64,000 nt of DNA from Aurantiacibacter xanthus (GCF_003584015.1 NZ_QXFM01000057.1:18649-82648); one strand, 5' to 3'; shown: positions 11,151 through 20,964, numbered from the stretch's first letter. A program made the numbers and translations. The notes: generated from the letters alone by a model not told the origin.

Positions 11151-12200
11151 TCAGTCGCGGGTCATCGCGATATGGCTGGCCACCCAGGGCAACACCACGG
11201 TGCTGAACCGCGGCCCGATCCTGTCGACATGCGTGCCTTCATAAACCGCCCAGTCGTGCGCGATGCCAAACTTGTTCAGCTCCTCGTGCATCAGCAGATC
11301 GTCAGCCATCAGGCTGTCCTGATCGCCGACATCGGCCCCGATGGCAGTGAAGCTTGCAAGCTGTGTGACGTGGCTGGCGACCTGCGCCAGCGGGGAATTG
11401 TTCGCCCACTTGGCCATCACCAGCTCGTCGACCTTGCCCGCCGCATCCACCGGCCAGTCGACGAAGTATGGCGGATTGGCGGGGTTGGGCGCCCAGGCGA
11501 CCGCACTCGCCAGCCCCGCGCGCATACCGAAGCCCGAAGCGTCCGCCCCATCGCGCGGCACGGCGGCCATCGCCGCTCCCGTCTCAGGCGTCTCCCGGCG
11601 CGGCGATACGCAGCACGCGCTTTGCGCCCAGATCACGGCGAACTGCTCGGGATGGGCCATGCCGACCATCCAGGTGCCATAGCCGCCCATCGAATGGCCG
11701 ACGAGCGCGCGCGAGCCGCGCTCGGGAATCGTGCGATAGGTCGCGTCGATATAGGCGACGAGATCGGTCGCCACGAAATCGCGGAAGTTCCCGGTGGTGA
11801 CCGAGTTGGCATACATCGAGCCGCCCATCGCGGTCAGCGTATCGGGCACCACGACGATGAACTCGCGCCCGGCGGCGGCGTTGTCGGCCACGGCGGTGGG
11901 CACCTGCATGAAATCGTAGAAGTCGCGGCCAGAGATGGCGAAACCGTGCAGGTAGTAGACCACCGGATAATGCCGGTTGGGATTGCTGGCGTAGCTCGGC
12001 GGGAGGACCACCATCACCTCGCGATCCGCGCTGTTGCCTTCAAGGTTGCCTTCCAGCGACGCACCGTGAACCATCACGCTTTCGACCGTGATCCCCGCCG
12101 GCACCACGGCGTCGGGCGCGGTGATGTTCTGGGCCAGCACCGGGCTGGCAAGGGCAAGCGCCAGAGCGGCGCAAGCGGAAGAAGCGAGATGCCTGATCAT
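11151..12200 (-). CDS. Secreted alpha/beta-hydrolase esterase (esterase D-like)
   Basis: A 349-residue protein with a signal peptide ending ASPVLAQ. 'YPVVYYLHGF' forms the oxyanion-hole region, ALVGHSMGGYG carries the nucleophile Ser at about 170, and 'YEGTHVDR' near the C-terminus carries the probable catalytic His. This is the tributyrin-esterase/S-formylglutathione-hydrolase-like fold, but exported. A CC pair (SACCVSP) may form a disulfide. Substrate unknown; a periplasmic carboxylesterase is likely. AGGAA precedes the start. Confidence 0.83.
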   Translation of the reverse strand: MIRHLASSACAALALALASPVLAQNITAPDAVVPAGITVESVMVHGASLEGNLEGNSADREVMVVLPPSYASNPNRHYPVVYYLHGFAISGRDFYDFMQVPTAVADNAAAGREFIVVVPDTLTAMGGSMYANSVTTGNFRDFVATDLVAYIDATYRTIPERGSRALVGHSMGGYGTWMVGMAHPEQFAVIWAQSACCVSPRRETPETGAAMAAVPRDGADASGFGMRAGLASAVAWAPNPANPPYFVDWPVDAAGKVDELVMAKWANNSPLAQVASHVTQLASFTAIGADVGDQDSLMADDLLMHEELNKFGIAHDWAVYEGTHVDRIGPRFSTVVLPWVASHIAMTRD

Positions 12201-12354
12201 CTAACAATTCCTGTTTATAAGCACTGTGTGCTGCGTTACAGCGAGGGAGGCCTCCGGGGCAATCCCATTCGTCCGCTCGTCCGCCATTTGGCCGCAAGCC
12301 ACACGCGCGCTTGGCCTGCGGTGCCGCACAGTCTAGACTGCCGCCCGGAATACG

Positions 12355-13890
12355 ATGATGACACGCGAGACCACGCTGCACGGCGGCACCCACCACGCCC
12401 TCGAAGGCACCGCCACAGATCATGCCGCTGAAGGCGCGCGCCGCGCGGCGGTGCTCTCCAGCTTCGCGCTCGACGGTCTCGAAGACGATCCCGAATTGCA
12501 GGCGATCACCCGCTTTGCCTCCAGCCTGTGCAAGGTGCCGGTGGCGCTCGTTTCGATTGTCGAAGACAGTCGCCAGTGGTTCCTCGCGCGCGAAGGCCTG
12601 CAAGAGCGCGAGACACCACGCGATGTCTCGTTCTGCGCCCACGCCATGGCCGGTGAGGGGGCCATGGTGGTGCCCGACGCCACCCGTGACCCGCGCTTTG
12701 CCGATAACGCGCTGGTAACCGGGCCGCACCACATCCGCTTTTACGCGGGCCAGCCGCTGGTCTCGCGGGAGGGCACGCCACTCGGTGCGCTGTGCGTGAT
12801 CGACGTGCAGGAACGCCCCGCCAGCCTCGACGAGTTCCAGCGCGAAGGGCTGGCCGTGCTCGCACAGGCGGTGATGCGATTGCTCGAAGCCCGCCGCGAG
12901 GATCTGCGCGCGCGGCGGGCGATTGCCGACCGCGAAGACCAACTGCTGCGGATGATCGATGGCGTACCGCAGATCGCGTGGTCGCTGACGACCCTCGGCC
13001 AGTTCGACTATGTCAATTCGCGCTGGAAGGAAGTGACCGGGGCCGAGCCGCCCAAGTGCGCCGAGGACTGGCGCGCCTTCATCCACCCCGACGATGCCAA
13101 CGCCACGCTCGACAACTGGCGCAAGTCTCTGGCCGAGGACGAGCCGTTCGAATCGGAATTCCGCCTGCGCAAGGCCGACGGATCGTGGAGCTGGATGCTC
13201 GCTCAGGCCTCGCCCGTCGCGCGGGTGGAGGGTGAGCAACACCGCTGGTTCGGCACCCTTACCGATATCGACGAGGTCCATCGGGCGATCGAGGCGCGCG
13301 ATCTGCTCGCCGGAGAGCTGTCGCACCGGATCAAGAACATCTTTGCCGTGGTGATCGGGCTCGCCCGTCTCAAGGCCGCCAATGCGCCCGAACACAAACC
13401 CTTTGCCGAGGATCTGGCCGAAGCTCTGTTTGCGCTCAGCCGCGCGCATGAGTTCGTGCGCCCCGCAGGCGAGGCCGGGCAGGAGCGGCTGCACGGCCTG
13501 CTCAGCGCGCTGTTCGCCCCCTATCGCGACCGGATGGGCCAGCCGCGCGTGACCATCAGCGGCACCGACAGCACCGTGGTGGCGCGCGCCGCCACGCCGC
13601 TGGCGCTGGTGTTCCACGAACTGGCCACCAACTCGGCCAAGTACGGTGCCCTTTCCTGTGCCGATGGCACGGTCGAACTGACGATCACCGACAAGGGCGA
13701 CGATCTCCTGCTCGAATGGCGCGAGCGAGGCGGCCCGAGGCTCACCGATGCGCCGAGCAAAAGCGGCTTCGGCTCGCGCCTGATCGAAATGAGCGTGACC
13801 GGGCAGTTGCGCGGAAGCTGGGAACGCCGCTTCGAACCCGAGGGGCTGGTGGCCGAGCTGACCGTGTCCAAGGCCGCCATCGCGCCTTAG
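12355..13890 (+). CDS. GAF-PAS sensor histidine kinase of the HWE family
   Basis: A 511-residue soluble kinase. A GAF domain (about 35-180) includes 'VSIVEDSRQWFLAREGL', then a PAS domain (about 200-310) with 'DYVNSRWKEVTG'. The kinase core begins at ELSHRIKNIFAVV, with the phospho-accepting His at about residue 324. The ATP-binding part has HELATNSAKYGAL (N box) and GFGSRLIEM. The His-region sequence and missing F box are typical of HWE kinases, which are frequent in alphaproteobacteria and often signal to PhyR-type or single-domain regulators. No membrane segment is seen. No partner regulator is adjacent. Confidence 0.88.
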   Translation: MMTRETTLHGGTHHALEGTATDHAAEGARRAAVLSSFALDGLEDDPELQAITRFASSLCKVPVALVSIVEDSRQWFLAREGLQERETPRDVSFCAHAMAGEGAMVVPDATRDPRFADNALVTGPHHIRFYAGQPLVSREGTPLGALCVIDVQERPASLDEFQREGLAVLAQAVMRLLEARREDLRARRAIADREDQLLRMIDGVPQIAWSLTTLGQFDYVNSRWKEVTGAEPPKCAEDWRAFIHPDDANATLDNWRKSLAEDEPFESEFRLRKADGSWSWMLAQASPVARVEGEQHRWFGTLTDIDEVHRAIEARDLLAGELSHRIKNIFAVVIGLARLKAANAPEHKPFAEDLAEALFALSRAHEFVRPAGEAGQERLHGLLSALFAPYRDRMGQPRVTISGTDSTVVARAATPLALVFHELATNSAKYGALSCADGTVELTITDKGDDLLLEWRERGGPRLTDAPSKSGFGSRLIEMSVTGQLRGSWERRFEPEGLVAELTVSKAAIAP

Positions 13891-13911
13891 CTCCGCCTGC
13901 GCCAGACTCCG

Positions 13912-14976
13912 CTAGAACCCGGCGCCATCCGGCCAGTCGGGCGCGGCCAGCGCCATCACCTTGAACAGGCTGCCCATCTCGGAGGGCAAGGTCAGCCGGT
14001 CGCGCGCGGCCATCAGCGCCTCACGGTGCTGCGGGGCCTTGCCGGCCAGCGTTTCCGCGCGCGCGTCGATGCCGAGCGCCTTGAGGAACGCGCCTTGCTC
14101 CACCGTTCCCAGCCAGCGCGCCCCGCGTGACTGTGCCACCGCCGCGCATTGCGCGAAGTCGACGTGGGCGGAGATGTCGGCCACGCCCGGCTCGGCCAGC
14201 CAGTCCACCTTGCGATGCGCGCGCACCGCCTGCACCGAAGAGCCGCTGCGGCTGGTGGCATAGCCATAGTCGATGAACAGCGCCGCTCCGCCCTGTTTGC
14301 CGAGCCTGCCCGCCACTTCGAACAGCGTCGCCGCCGCACCGGGGCAGGTCTCGATCACGGTTCCGGGCGGGGCATCGCGGCGTGCTTCGGGCACGGCGGC
14401 GTCCATCGGCACCTGCCCCGGCACCTCGATGAAGCGGTCTTCAGCGTCGAGCCCGATCATGACCTCGCGCCAGCCTTGCTCGGTCATCACCAGCTGGCGC
14501 ACCGGCAGCGCATCGAGAAACTCGTTCGCCACCAGCAGCACCGGCCCTTCCATCGGCACGCTCGACAGGTCATCGTGAAACTGCGCCTCGGGCACCTGCT
14601 GCAATTGTTCGCTGCGCAAGGCCAGCGAGCCCTCGACCAGATGCAGGCGCGGTTCGCAGCCATAGCGCTTCATCGCCCGCACCGCATCGCGCGCGAGCGT
14701 GCCGCGCCCCGGCCCCAGCTCGACATAGTGGGCGGGCCCGGTGCGCCCGGCACGGATCCACATGTCGGCCAGCCACAGGCCGATCAGCTCGCCGAACATC
14801 TGGCTGATTTCGGGCGCGGTGATGAAGTCGCCCGCCTCGCCGAACGGCTCGCGTCGGGAATAGTAGTGGGCGTTCGATTCGCCCATGAACTGCATCAGGC
14901 TGATCGGCCCATGCGCCCGGATCAGGCGGCGGAAGCTATCGGCCAGCGCCGCAGGGGGCTCGCTCGGCTTGCTCAA
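13912..14976 (-). CDS. SAM-dependent methyltransferase, MidA/NDUFAF7 family
   Basis: About 354 residues. 'GPISLMQFMGESNAHYYSRREPFGEAGDF' with 'TAPEISQMFGELIG' and the SAM motif VELGPGRGTLARD are the family signature. The eukaryotic member methylates an arginine of a complex I subunit; the bacterial target is unproven. The likely start is TTG at 14976 because it overlaps the lgt stop (TTGA) and no ATG lies near the conserved N-terminus. The frame stays open far upstream into lgt, but that stretch is the wrong frame of lgt. The lgt-midA overlap implies one operon. Confidence 0.85.
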   Translation of the reverse strand: MSKPSEPPAALADSFRRLIRAHGPISLMQFMGESNAHYYSRREPFGEAGDFITAPEISQMFGELIGLWLADMWIRAGRTGPAHYVELGPGRGTLARDAVRAMKRYGCEPRLHLVEGSLALRSEQLQQVPEAQFHDDLSSVPMEGPVLLVANEFLDALPVRQLVMTEQGWREVMIGLDAEDRFIEVPGQVPMDAAVPEARRDAPPGTVIETCPGAAATLFEVAGRLGKQGGAALFIDYGYATSRSGSSVQAVRAHRKVDWLAEPGVADISAHVDFAQCAAVAQSRGARWLGTVEQGAFLKALGIDARAETLAGKAPQHREALMAARDRLTLPSEMGSLFKVMALAAPDWPDGAGF

Positions 14977-15869
14977 TCCTTGCGCTCTTCCGGCGGCGTG
15001 AGCGGAGCCGGGCGGCTGAGCGACCACACCACCAGCCCGATCGCCGCCACGATCAGCGGAATCGTCAGCCACTGGCCCATGCTGAGGCCGGTCCGCGCGG
15101 CGAATTCGGCCAGCTGCGCATCGGGCTCGCGGAAGAACTCGACCGTGAAGCGCGCCACCGAGATCACGGCGGCAAAGGTGCCCACCATCACGCCGGGGCG
15201 ATAGCGCGCACGGGTCAGCCAGAACAGGCTCAGCATCACCACGATCACCACGAAGCCCTCGCCAAAGGCCTGATAGAGCTGGCTCGGGTGACGCGGCTCC
15301 GGCCCGGCGCCGGGGAACACCATGGCCCAGGGAATGTCGGAGCGGACCGCGCGGCCCCACAGCTCGCCGTTGATGAAGTTGGCCAGCCGTCCGAACATCA
15401 TGCCGAAGCCAACGTTGACCGAGATATAGTCGCACACCCGGATGAACGAGAGCCCGTTCTTCCACGAGACCCAGGCAATCGCGATCACCACACCGATCAG
15501 CCCGCCGTGGAAGCTCATGCCCCCGTCCCACAGCCGCAGCACGCCCCACGAGACGAAGGTATCGGGGACGAAGGTGGTCCACAGCTCGGGCTGGTAGAAG
15601 GTGGCATAGCCGAGCCGCCCGCCGATGATGACGCCGAGCGTGCAATAGAAGAACAGGTCGTCGGCATGGCGCTGCGCCATCGGCGCGCCGGGCTGCCGGA
15701 TCATCTTCGACAGGTGCCAGTAGGCGAGCAGGATGCCCGCCAGATAGGCCAGCGAATAATATTTGATGGTGAAGAACCCGAGGTCGATCCCCTCGACCAG
15801 TCCAAGGTCCGCCCAGTGCAGCGGCTGACTCGCCACCGCGCCCGCCGCACTTGCCGCAATCTCCAGCAT
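14973..15869 (-). CDS. lgt: Prolipoprotein diacylglyceryl transferase
   Basis: A 298-residue polytopic membrane enzyme that attaches diacylglycerol to the lipobox Cys of prolipoproteins. Seen are 'YSLAYLAGILLAYW', 'LRLWDGGMSFHGGLIG' (the essential His region), 'GRLANFINGELWGR' (the Lgt signature) and 'RHPSQLYQ'. The ATG at 15869 gives the normal length. The open frame extends about 70 codons further upstream but has no family resemblance. It is co-directional and overlapping with the methyltransferase gene, and divergent from glnD. Confidence 0.95.
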   Translation of the reverse strand: MLEIAASAAGAVASQPLHWADLGLVEGIDLGFFTIKYYSLAYLAGILLAYWHLSKMIRQPGAPMAQRHADDLFFYCTLGVIIGGRLGYATFYQPELWTTFVPDTFVSWGVLRLWDGGMSFHGGLIGVVIAIAWVSWKNGLSFIRVCDYISVNVGFGMMFGRLANFINGELWGRAVRSDIPWAMVFPGAGPEPRHPSQLYQAFGEGFVVIVVMLSLFWLTRARYRPGVMVGTFAAVISVARFTVEFFREPDAQLAEFAARTGLSMGQWLTIPLIVAAIGLVVWSLSRPAPLTPPEERKD

Positions 15870-15999
15870 ATTCGCCCTTTGTCTTGCCTGTGCTGCGGCA
15901 TTCCGGCCGCGACCGGTCTGCGCTTTGGCACAGGCGGATGACGCTTGGAAGGCCCAGCGGCTTTGCAATTCGCCCATCCGCCCTCTATTTGCTCTGGTC

Positions 16000-18777
16000 G
16001 TGAGCCTTCCGACGATCCCCAAGCAACGCGCGGTCATCGACCGGCGCGCCCTCGCCCAGAAGATAACCCGCGTGGTCGAGGACAAGGGGGCCGAGGCCGG
16101 GCGAGGCGAAATCGTCGAACTGCTGCGCGCCGCGCTCGCCGCCGGTCGCGCCGAGATGGCGCGCCGCCTGACCGAACGGCCCAGCGCCGGTCACGAAATC
16201 GCCCATGGCCACGCCTTCCTCGCCGATCAGCTGATCCGCGTGGTCCACGATCATGTGATCGACAACGTCTATCCCTCGCACAACCGCAGCACCGGCGAGC
16301 GGCTGACGCTGGTCGCGGTCGGCGGCTATGGCCGTTACGAGATGGCGCCACATTCGGATATCGACATCGCCTTCCTCACCCCCGGCAAGCCGACCGCCTG
16401 GTGCGAACAGGCGATCGAGGCGATGCTATACTTCCTGTGGGATCTGAACCTCACCGTCGGCCATTCGAGCCGCTCCCTCGACGAGATGGTGCGCATGGCG
16501 AAGGAAGACCTGACGATCCGCACCGCGCTGCTCGAAGGGCGGTTCCTGTGGGGCGATCAGGCGCTGTACGACGAGGCCACCGCGCGCTTCTTCGCCGATG
16601 TGGTGAGCGGGAGCGAGAAGAAGTTCGTCGCCGAGAAGCTGGCCGAGCGCGAGGCCCGTCACAAGCGGATGGGCGATTCGCGCTATGTCGTCGAGCCCAA
16701 TGTGAAAGACGGCAAGGGCGCGCTGCGCGACCTGCAGACGCTCTACTGGATCGGCAAATACGTTTACCGCGTGCGCAACGCCGCCGAGCTGGTCGACAAG
16801 GGCCTGTTCACGCAGCGCGAATATGGCACCTTCCGGCGGGCGGAATCGTTCCTGCTGGCGGTGCGCGCCCACCTCCACACCATCGCCAAGCGCGGCGAGG
16901 ACCGGCTGACCTTCGACCTCCAGCGCGAGGTCGCAAGGCGGATGAACTATGCCGACCGCCCCGGCAAAAGCGCGGTCGAGCGGTTCATGCAGTTCTATTT
17001 CCTGCAAGTGCAGCACGTCGGCCACCTCACCGGCGTGTTCCTCGCCCACTTCGAGGAAGAGGCGGTCGAGAAAGGCCGGGTTGCCGGGTTCTTCTCCTCA
17101 CTGCGCAACAAGAAGACCGAGACGGTCTCGGGCTATCTGCTCGACGGCGGGCGGCTGGCCGCGCCTGAGGATGACTGGTTTCAGGCCGATCCGGTCCGCC
17201 TGATCGAGGTGTTCAAGGTCGCCGAGGCGCAAGGGGTGGAGATTCACCCCGCCACCCTGCGCATGCTGCGCCGCGATTCCGGCCTGATCGACCGCGCGCT
17301 GCGGCGCGATCCGCGCGCCAATGCGCTGTTCCTCGATGTGCTGTGTGGGCACAGGGACCCCGAGACCATTTTGCGCGCAATGAACGAGGCAGGCGTGTTC
17401 GGCCGCTTCGTGCCCGATTTCGGCAAGGTCGGCGGGCAGATGCAGTTCGACATGTATCACCACTATACGGTCGACGAGCATACGATCCGCGCGATCGGCC
17501 TGCTGGCCAGGATTGAGCGCGGCGAGTTTGCCGAGGATCACCCGCTCGCCACCCAGATCCTGCCCAAAATCGCCAACCGGCGAGTGCTCTATGTCGCGAC
17601 GCTCTTGCACGATATCGCCAAGGGGCGCGGCGGCGACCATTCGGTGCTCGGCGCGGAAGTGGCGCTCAAGCTGTGCCCGCGGCTGGGGCTCGACGAGGAC
17701 GAGACCGAACTGGTCAGCTGGCTGGTCGCCAAGCACCTGTTGATGAGCGCGACCTCGTTCAAGCGCGACCTCACCGACTACAAGACCATCACCGATTTTG
17801 CCGGTGAGGTCAGTTCGATGGAGCGGCTGCGGCTGCTGACGGTGCTCACCATCGTCGATATCCGCGCGGTCGGCCCCGGCATCTGGAACAGCTGGAAACG
17901 CCAGTTGCTGACCGAGCTGTACGAGCTGACCGAGGAGCGGCTGCGGCTCGGGCACAAGGCGCACGGGCGCGAGGCGCGGGTGGCCGACAAGAAGGCACGG
18001 GTGGCCGACATTCTCGGGTCGCAGGCAGAGCTTATCGAGCAGCTGGAAGACCGCTTCGACGATTCCTACTGGATCGCCGAGCCCGAGGACATCATCGCCA
18101 TCAACCTGCCGCATTACGAGGCGGCGCGGCTGCTCGATCACAAGCTGTCGATCCACACCGAGTTCTACCCTGCGCTCGGAGCCACGCTCGTCACCGTGAT
18201 CGGCAACGACCATCCTGGCCTGTTCTTCCGCATCGCCGGCGCGATCCATCTGGCGGGCGGCAACATCATCGATGCGCGCATCCACACCAACCGCATCGGC
18301 AAGGCGGTCGACAATTTCCTGGTGCAGGACCCGCTCGGCAAGCCGTTCGACGAACCCGCGCAGTTGCAACGGCTGAAGACCGCAATCGAGGATGCGCTGG
18401 CCAACCGGATCGATATCGTGCCCCGGCTGGAGAAACGCCCGCTCAAGAGCCGCCGGGCCGAGAACTTCCACGTCAAACCGATGATCCTGTTCGACAACGA
18501 GGCCTCCAACCGCTTCACCGTGATCGAGGTAAACGCCACCGACCGGCCCGCGCTGCTCAACCGGCTGACACGGGCGATGTTCGAAACCAGCCTGCTGATC
18601 AACTCGGCCCACATCACCCAATATGGCGAACGCGCGGTCGATACCTTCTATGTGACCGACCTGCTCGGCACCAAGATCACCAGCAAGGAGCGGCTCGACA
18701 AGGTCAGGCAGGCCCTGCTCGAAGCGATTGCCGCGGGCGAACCCGAGTTCGAAGCCGAGGCGGCCACAGCGCAGTAG
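16000..18777 (+). CDS. glnD: [Protein-PII] uridylyltransferase / uridylyl-removing enzyme
   Basis: About 925 residues. The nucleotidyltransferase domain has GGYGRYEMAPHSDIDIAFL. The helical linker is followed by an HD domain with HHYTVDEHTIRA and TLLHDIAKGRGGDHS. Two ACT domains end the protein ('VTVIGNDHPGLFFRIAGAI' and 'IEVNATDRPALLNRLTRAM'). It senses glutamine and uridylylates or de-uridylylates PII proteins. The start is taken as GTG at 16000 (MSLPTIPKQRAVIDRR) because it gives the usual N-terminus; the frame stays open upstream and no strong ribosome site decides it. Confidence 0.93.
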   Translation: MSLPTIPKQRAVIDRRALAQKITRVVEDKGAEAGRGEIVELLRAALAAGRAEMARRLTERPSAGHEIAHGHAFLADQLIRVVHDHVIDNVYPSHNRSTGERLTLVAVGGYGRYEMAPHSDIDIAFLTPGKPTAWCEQAIEAMLYFLWDLNLTVGHSSRSLDEMVRMAKEDLTIRTALLEGRFLWGDQALYDEATARFFADVVSGSEKKFVAEKLAEREARHKRMGDSRYVVEPNVKDGKGALRDLQTLYWIGKYVYRVRNAAELVDKGLFTQREYGTFRRAESFLLAVRAHLHTIAKRGEDRLTFDLQREVARRMNYADRPGKSAVERFMQFYFLQVQHVGHLTGVFLAHFEEEAVEKGRVAGFFSSLRNKKTETVSGYLLDGGRLAAPEDDWFQADPVRLIEVFKVAEAQGVEIHPATLRMLRRDSGLIDRALRRDPRANALFLDVLCGHRDPETILRAMNEAGVFGRFVPDFGKVGGQMQFDMYHHYTVDEHTIRAIGLLARIERGEFAEDHPLATQILPKIANRRVLYVATLLHDIAKGRGGDHSVLGAEVALKLCPRLGLDEDETELVSWLVAKHLLMSATSFKRDLTDYKTITDFAGEVSSMERLRLLTVLTIVDIRAVGPGIWNSWKRQLLTELYELTEERLRLGHKAHGREARVADKKARVADILGSQAELIEQLEDRFDDSYWIAEPEDIIAINLPHYEAARLLDHKLSIHTEFYPALGATLVTVIGNDHPGLFFRIAGAIHLAGGNIIDARIHTNRIGKAVDNFLVQDPLGKPFDEPAQLQRLKTAIEDALANRIDIVPRLEKRPLKSRRAENFHVKPMILFDNEASNRFTVIEVNATDRPALLNRLTRAMFETSLLINSAHITQYGERAVDTFYVTDLLGTKITSKERLDKVRQALLEAIAAGEPEFEAEAATAQ

Positions 18778-19095
18778 CGCAAAGCCAACAGGCGCATGCG
18801 CACCAAGGCCCGCTGCCTCGCGCGGGCGGTGGCGAGGGCGCCGCAGTTCCTTGCCCGAGCCTTAATCCGGGCTCCGGTCTGGTTGACCGTACAAGACGCG
18901 ATGACTGCGGTCAGAGAACTGACAAATGCCCCATTTGCATGTTTTACAATCGCTTTTTTCCGCCAACCGCACGCCAGCCGGTTAACCGCAACTTCAGAAA
19001 TAAGTGTATTTACTTATGCGATCCGTTGTGAAAACTTGATTACCGTGTTCGGATAAGGGAAGTCACGTAGTTAGGTGACATGAAGGAAAGCAAGA
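18778..19095. other. Intergenic region before the LuxR-type regulator
   Basis: This 318-base gap has a GC-rich first part with short hairpins (GCCCGC...GCGGGC near 18811, GAGCC...GGCTC near 18863) that may end glnD. The second part (about 18930-19095) is clearly AT-richer and probably holds the promoter of the regulator. ATAAGT (19000-19005) and ACTTAT (19012-19017) form an 18-base inverted repeat that could be an operator. No credible gene is seen. Confidence 0.5.
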
Positions 19096-19725
19096 ATGGT
19101 TGCACAAGCCCAGGGAATGGCACCTCTTGACCGCATTTATGTCATCGATTCTGACAGCCGCCGCCGCGCGCAAATCGCAAAAATGAGCTACGAGGTCGGC
19201 CTCCATGCCGAGCCGTGCCAGGATCTCGACGAGTTTGCGAAACTCGTGCGGCGCGATGGCTATGTCCTGTCCGCCGATAACGACGGCACGGCTACGATCG
19301 CCGAGGTCATGCGCACGACGCAGGCCGTCGAATTCAGCCTGCCGGCATCGGTTTATTCGGAAGATCCCTCGCCGCAGCGGATCGTTTCGGCGATGCTTAA
19401 CGGCGCGCTCAACTATCACGTCTGGCCGCTGACCAAGGAAGATCTGAAGCGCGCCGTCACCATGACACCCGAACAGCTTTCGCTGGCGCGCCTGCGTTCG
19501 AAGCAATCGGCGGCCAATTCCGCCATTTCGCAGCTTTCCCCGCGCGAAGTCGACGTGCTGCGTCAGATGACGCGCGGCCATTGCAACAAGGTGATCGCGC
19601 TCAACCTCGGGATCAGCCCGCGCACGGTGGAGATTCACCGCGCCAACCTGCTCAAGAAGCTGCCGATGCAGTCGACCTCCGATGCCATCCGCATCGGCAT
19701 CTATGCCGGGCTCGACGAAGACTGA
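19096..19725 (+). CDS. LuxR/FixJ-type regulator with degenerate receiver domain
   Basis: A 209-residue protein. Residues about 12-120 look like a response-regulator receiver ('DRIYVIDSDSRRRAQI'). However, the usual 'LLDxxMPG' phosphorylation strand reads GYVLSADNDG and the conserved Lys-Pro reads Trp-Pro (HVWPLTKED). The C-terminus is a clear LuxR-type HTH: LSPREVDVLRQMTRGHCNK then 'LGISPRTVEIHRANLLKKL'. Regulation by phosphorylation is therefore doubtful. AAGGAAAG precedes the ATG. No kinase gene is adjacent. The targets are unknown. Confidence 0.83.
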   Translation: MVAQAQGMAPLDRIYVIDSDSRRRAQIAKMSYEVGLHAEPCQDLDEFAKLVRRDGYVLSADNDGTATIAEVMRTTQAVEFSLPASVYSEDPSPQRIVSAMLNGALNYHVWPLTKEDLKRAVTMTPEQLSLARLRSKQSAANSAISQLSPREVDVLRQMTRGHCNKVIALNLGISPRTVEIHRANLLKKLPMQSTSDAIRIGIYAGLDED

Positions 19726-19732
19726 GGACTAG

Positions 19733-20401
19733 CTAGCCCTCGCGCGCACCGAACAGCGCGCTGCCCACGCGCAGGTGCGTTGCGCCCAGCTTCACCGCGG
19801 TGGCAAAGTCGCCGCTCATGCCCATGCTGCGACCGGGCAGGCCGTGATCGTCGGCGAGCTTGGCCAGCAGCGCGAAGAACGGGGCCGCCTCGATCCCTGC
19901 CGGCGGCACGCACATCAGCCCGACCACCGGCAGCTCAGCCGCGCGCGCCTGATCGAGCAGGCCCGGCAGATCGGCAATCGCACAGCCGCCCTTCTGCTCC
20001 TCGGCACCGATGTTCACCTGCACGAACAGGTCGACCCGTTTATCGCGCTTGTCCATCGCCTTGGCCAGCGCCCCCACCAGCGAGGGCCGGTCAAGCGAGT
20101 GAATGCAATCGAACAGCGCCACCGCGTCCTCGGCCTTGTTCGACTGCAACTGGCCCACGAGGTGCAGCGCGATGTCGCTGTGGCGCTCGATCAGTTCGGG
20201 CCACTTGCCCTGCGCTTCCTGCACCCGGTTTTCGCCGAACACGCGCTGGCCCGCTGCGATCAGCGGGGTGATCGCCTCAGCCGGGTGCGTCTTGCTGATC
20301 GCGATCAGCGTGACATCTTCCGGCTTGCGGCGGGCGATCTTGCAGGCCTGCGCCACTTCGGCGCGGATCTCTGCCAAACGGGAACTCGCATTCTCAGTCA
20401 T
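19733..20401 (-). CDS. yggS: YggS-family PLP-binding homeostasis protein
   Basis: A 222-residue protein with LIAISKTHPAEAI (PLP Lys), FGENRVQEAQGKWP, 'HLVGQLQSNKA', and the C-terminal MGMSGDFATAVKLGATHLRVGSALFG that grips the PLP phosphate. This is the single-domain alanine-racemase-like barrel (PLPBP), which lacks classical enzyme activity and buffers PLP and amino-acid pools. Length fits the family. It is divergent from the ThiE-like gene, with 20 bases between starts. Confidence 0.93.
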   Translation of the reverse strand: MTENASSRLAEIRAEVAQACKIARRKPEDVTLIAISKTHPAEAITPLIAAGQRVFGENRVQEAQGKWPELIERHSDIALHLVGQLQSNKAEDAVALFDCIHSLDRPSLVGALAKAMDKRDKRVDLFVQVNIGAEEQKGGCAIADLPGLLDQARAAELPVVGLMCVPPAGIEAAPFFALLAKLADDHGLPGRSMGMSGDFATAVKLGATHLRVGSALFGAREG

Positions 20402-20421
20402 GCGAGCGCTATAGCGATGCC

Positions 20422-20964
20422 ATGCCCCAAAGCCAGTCCCTCCCGCACCTTTGGCTGATCTCGGACGCCCGCAACGACAGCGTGCTCGAAACGGCCCTCA
20501 TGCGCCTGCCGCGCGGCAGTGGCTTCGTTTACCGGCACTACCACCTCCCTCCGCACGAGCGCATCGCCCGCTGGTGGACCTTGCGCGACCTGTGCCTTGC
20601 CCGCGGCCACCTTCTGGTGCTCTCCGACAGCGCCCTGACCGCCCGCGAGTGGGGCGCTGCGGGCACCTATGGTGCACCGCTCGCGCTCTACCCGCAGCGC
20701 AAGGGGCTGGTGCAGATCGCCACCGCGCACTCACTGCGTGAGATCGCGCAGGCCAACCGCAAGCGCGCCGATGCGGTGATGCTCTCGCCCGCCTTCGCCA
20801 CCCGCTCGCACCCCGGCGCGCCGCACCTGGGGCCGGTGCGCTGGCGCCTGCTTGCCGCCCATGCGCAAATGCCCGTCATCGCGCTCGGCGGGATGACCGC
20901 GCTGACGGCCCGCCAGCTCGGCGCACAGCGCTGGGCGGCCATCGACGGGCTAAGCGCGCTCTAG
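20422..20964 (+). CDS. Thiamine-phosphate synthase/TenI-like protein
   Basis: A 180-residue protein with the (beta/alpha)8 features of ThiE/TenI: 'LCLARGHLLVLSD', 'ADAVMLSPAFATRSHPGAPHLGP' (phosphate-binding type loop) and 'MPVIALGGMTALTARQLG'. It is shorter than ThiE, and the N-terminal pyrimidine-binding part is not typical, so a TenI-like role or a divergent ThiE is possible. It is followed 68 bases later by ftsK on the same strand. Confidence 0.75.
   Translation: MPQSQSLPHLWLISDARNDSVLETALMRLPRGSGFVYRHYHLPPHERIARWWTLRDLCLARGHLLVLSDSALTAREWGAAGTYGAPLALYPQRKGLVQIATAHSLREIAQANRKRADAVMLSPAFATRSHPGAPHLGPVRWRLLAAHAQMPVIALGGMTALTARQLGAQRWAAIDGLSAL

Noticed and set aside
13912..15645. A 577-codon fusion of the methyltransferase with an upstream stretch
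   Set aside because: The N-terminal 220 codons are an out-of-frame reading of lgt; the methyltransferase starts at the TTG overlapping the lgt stop.
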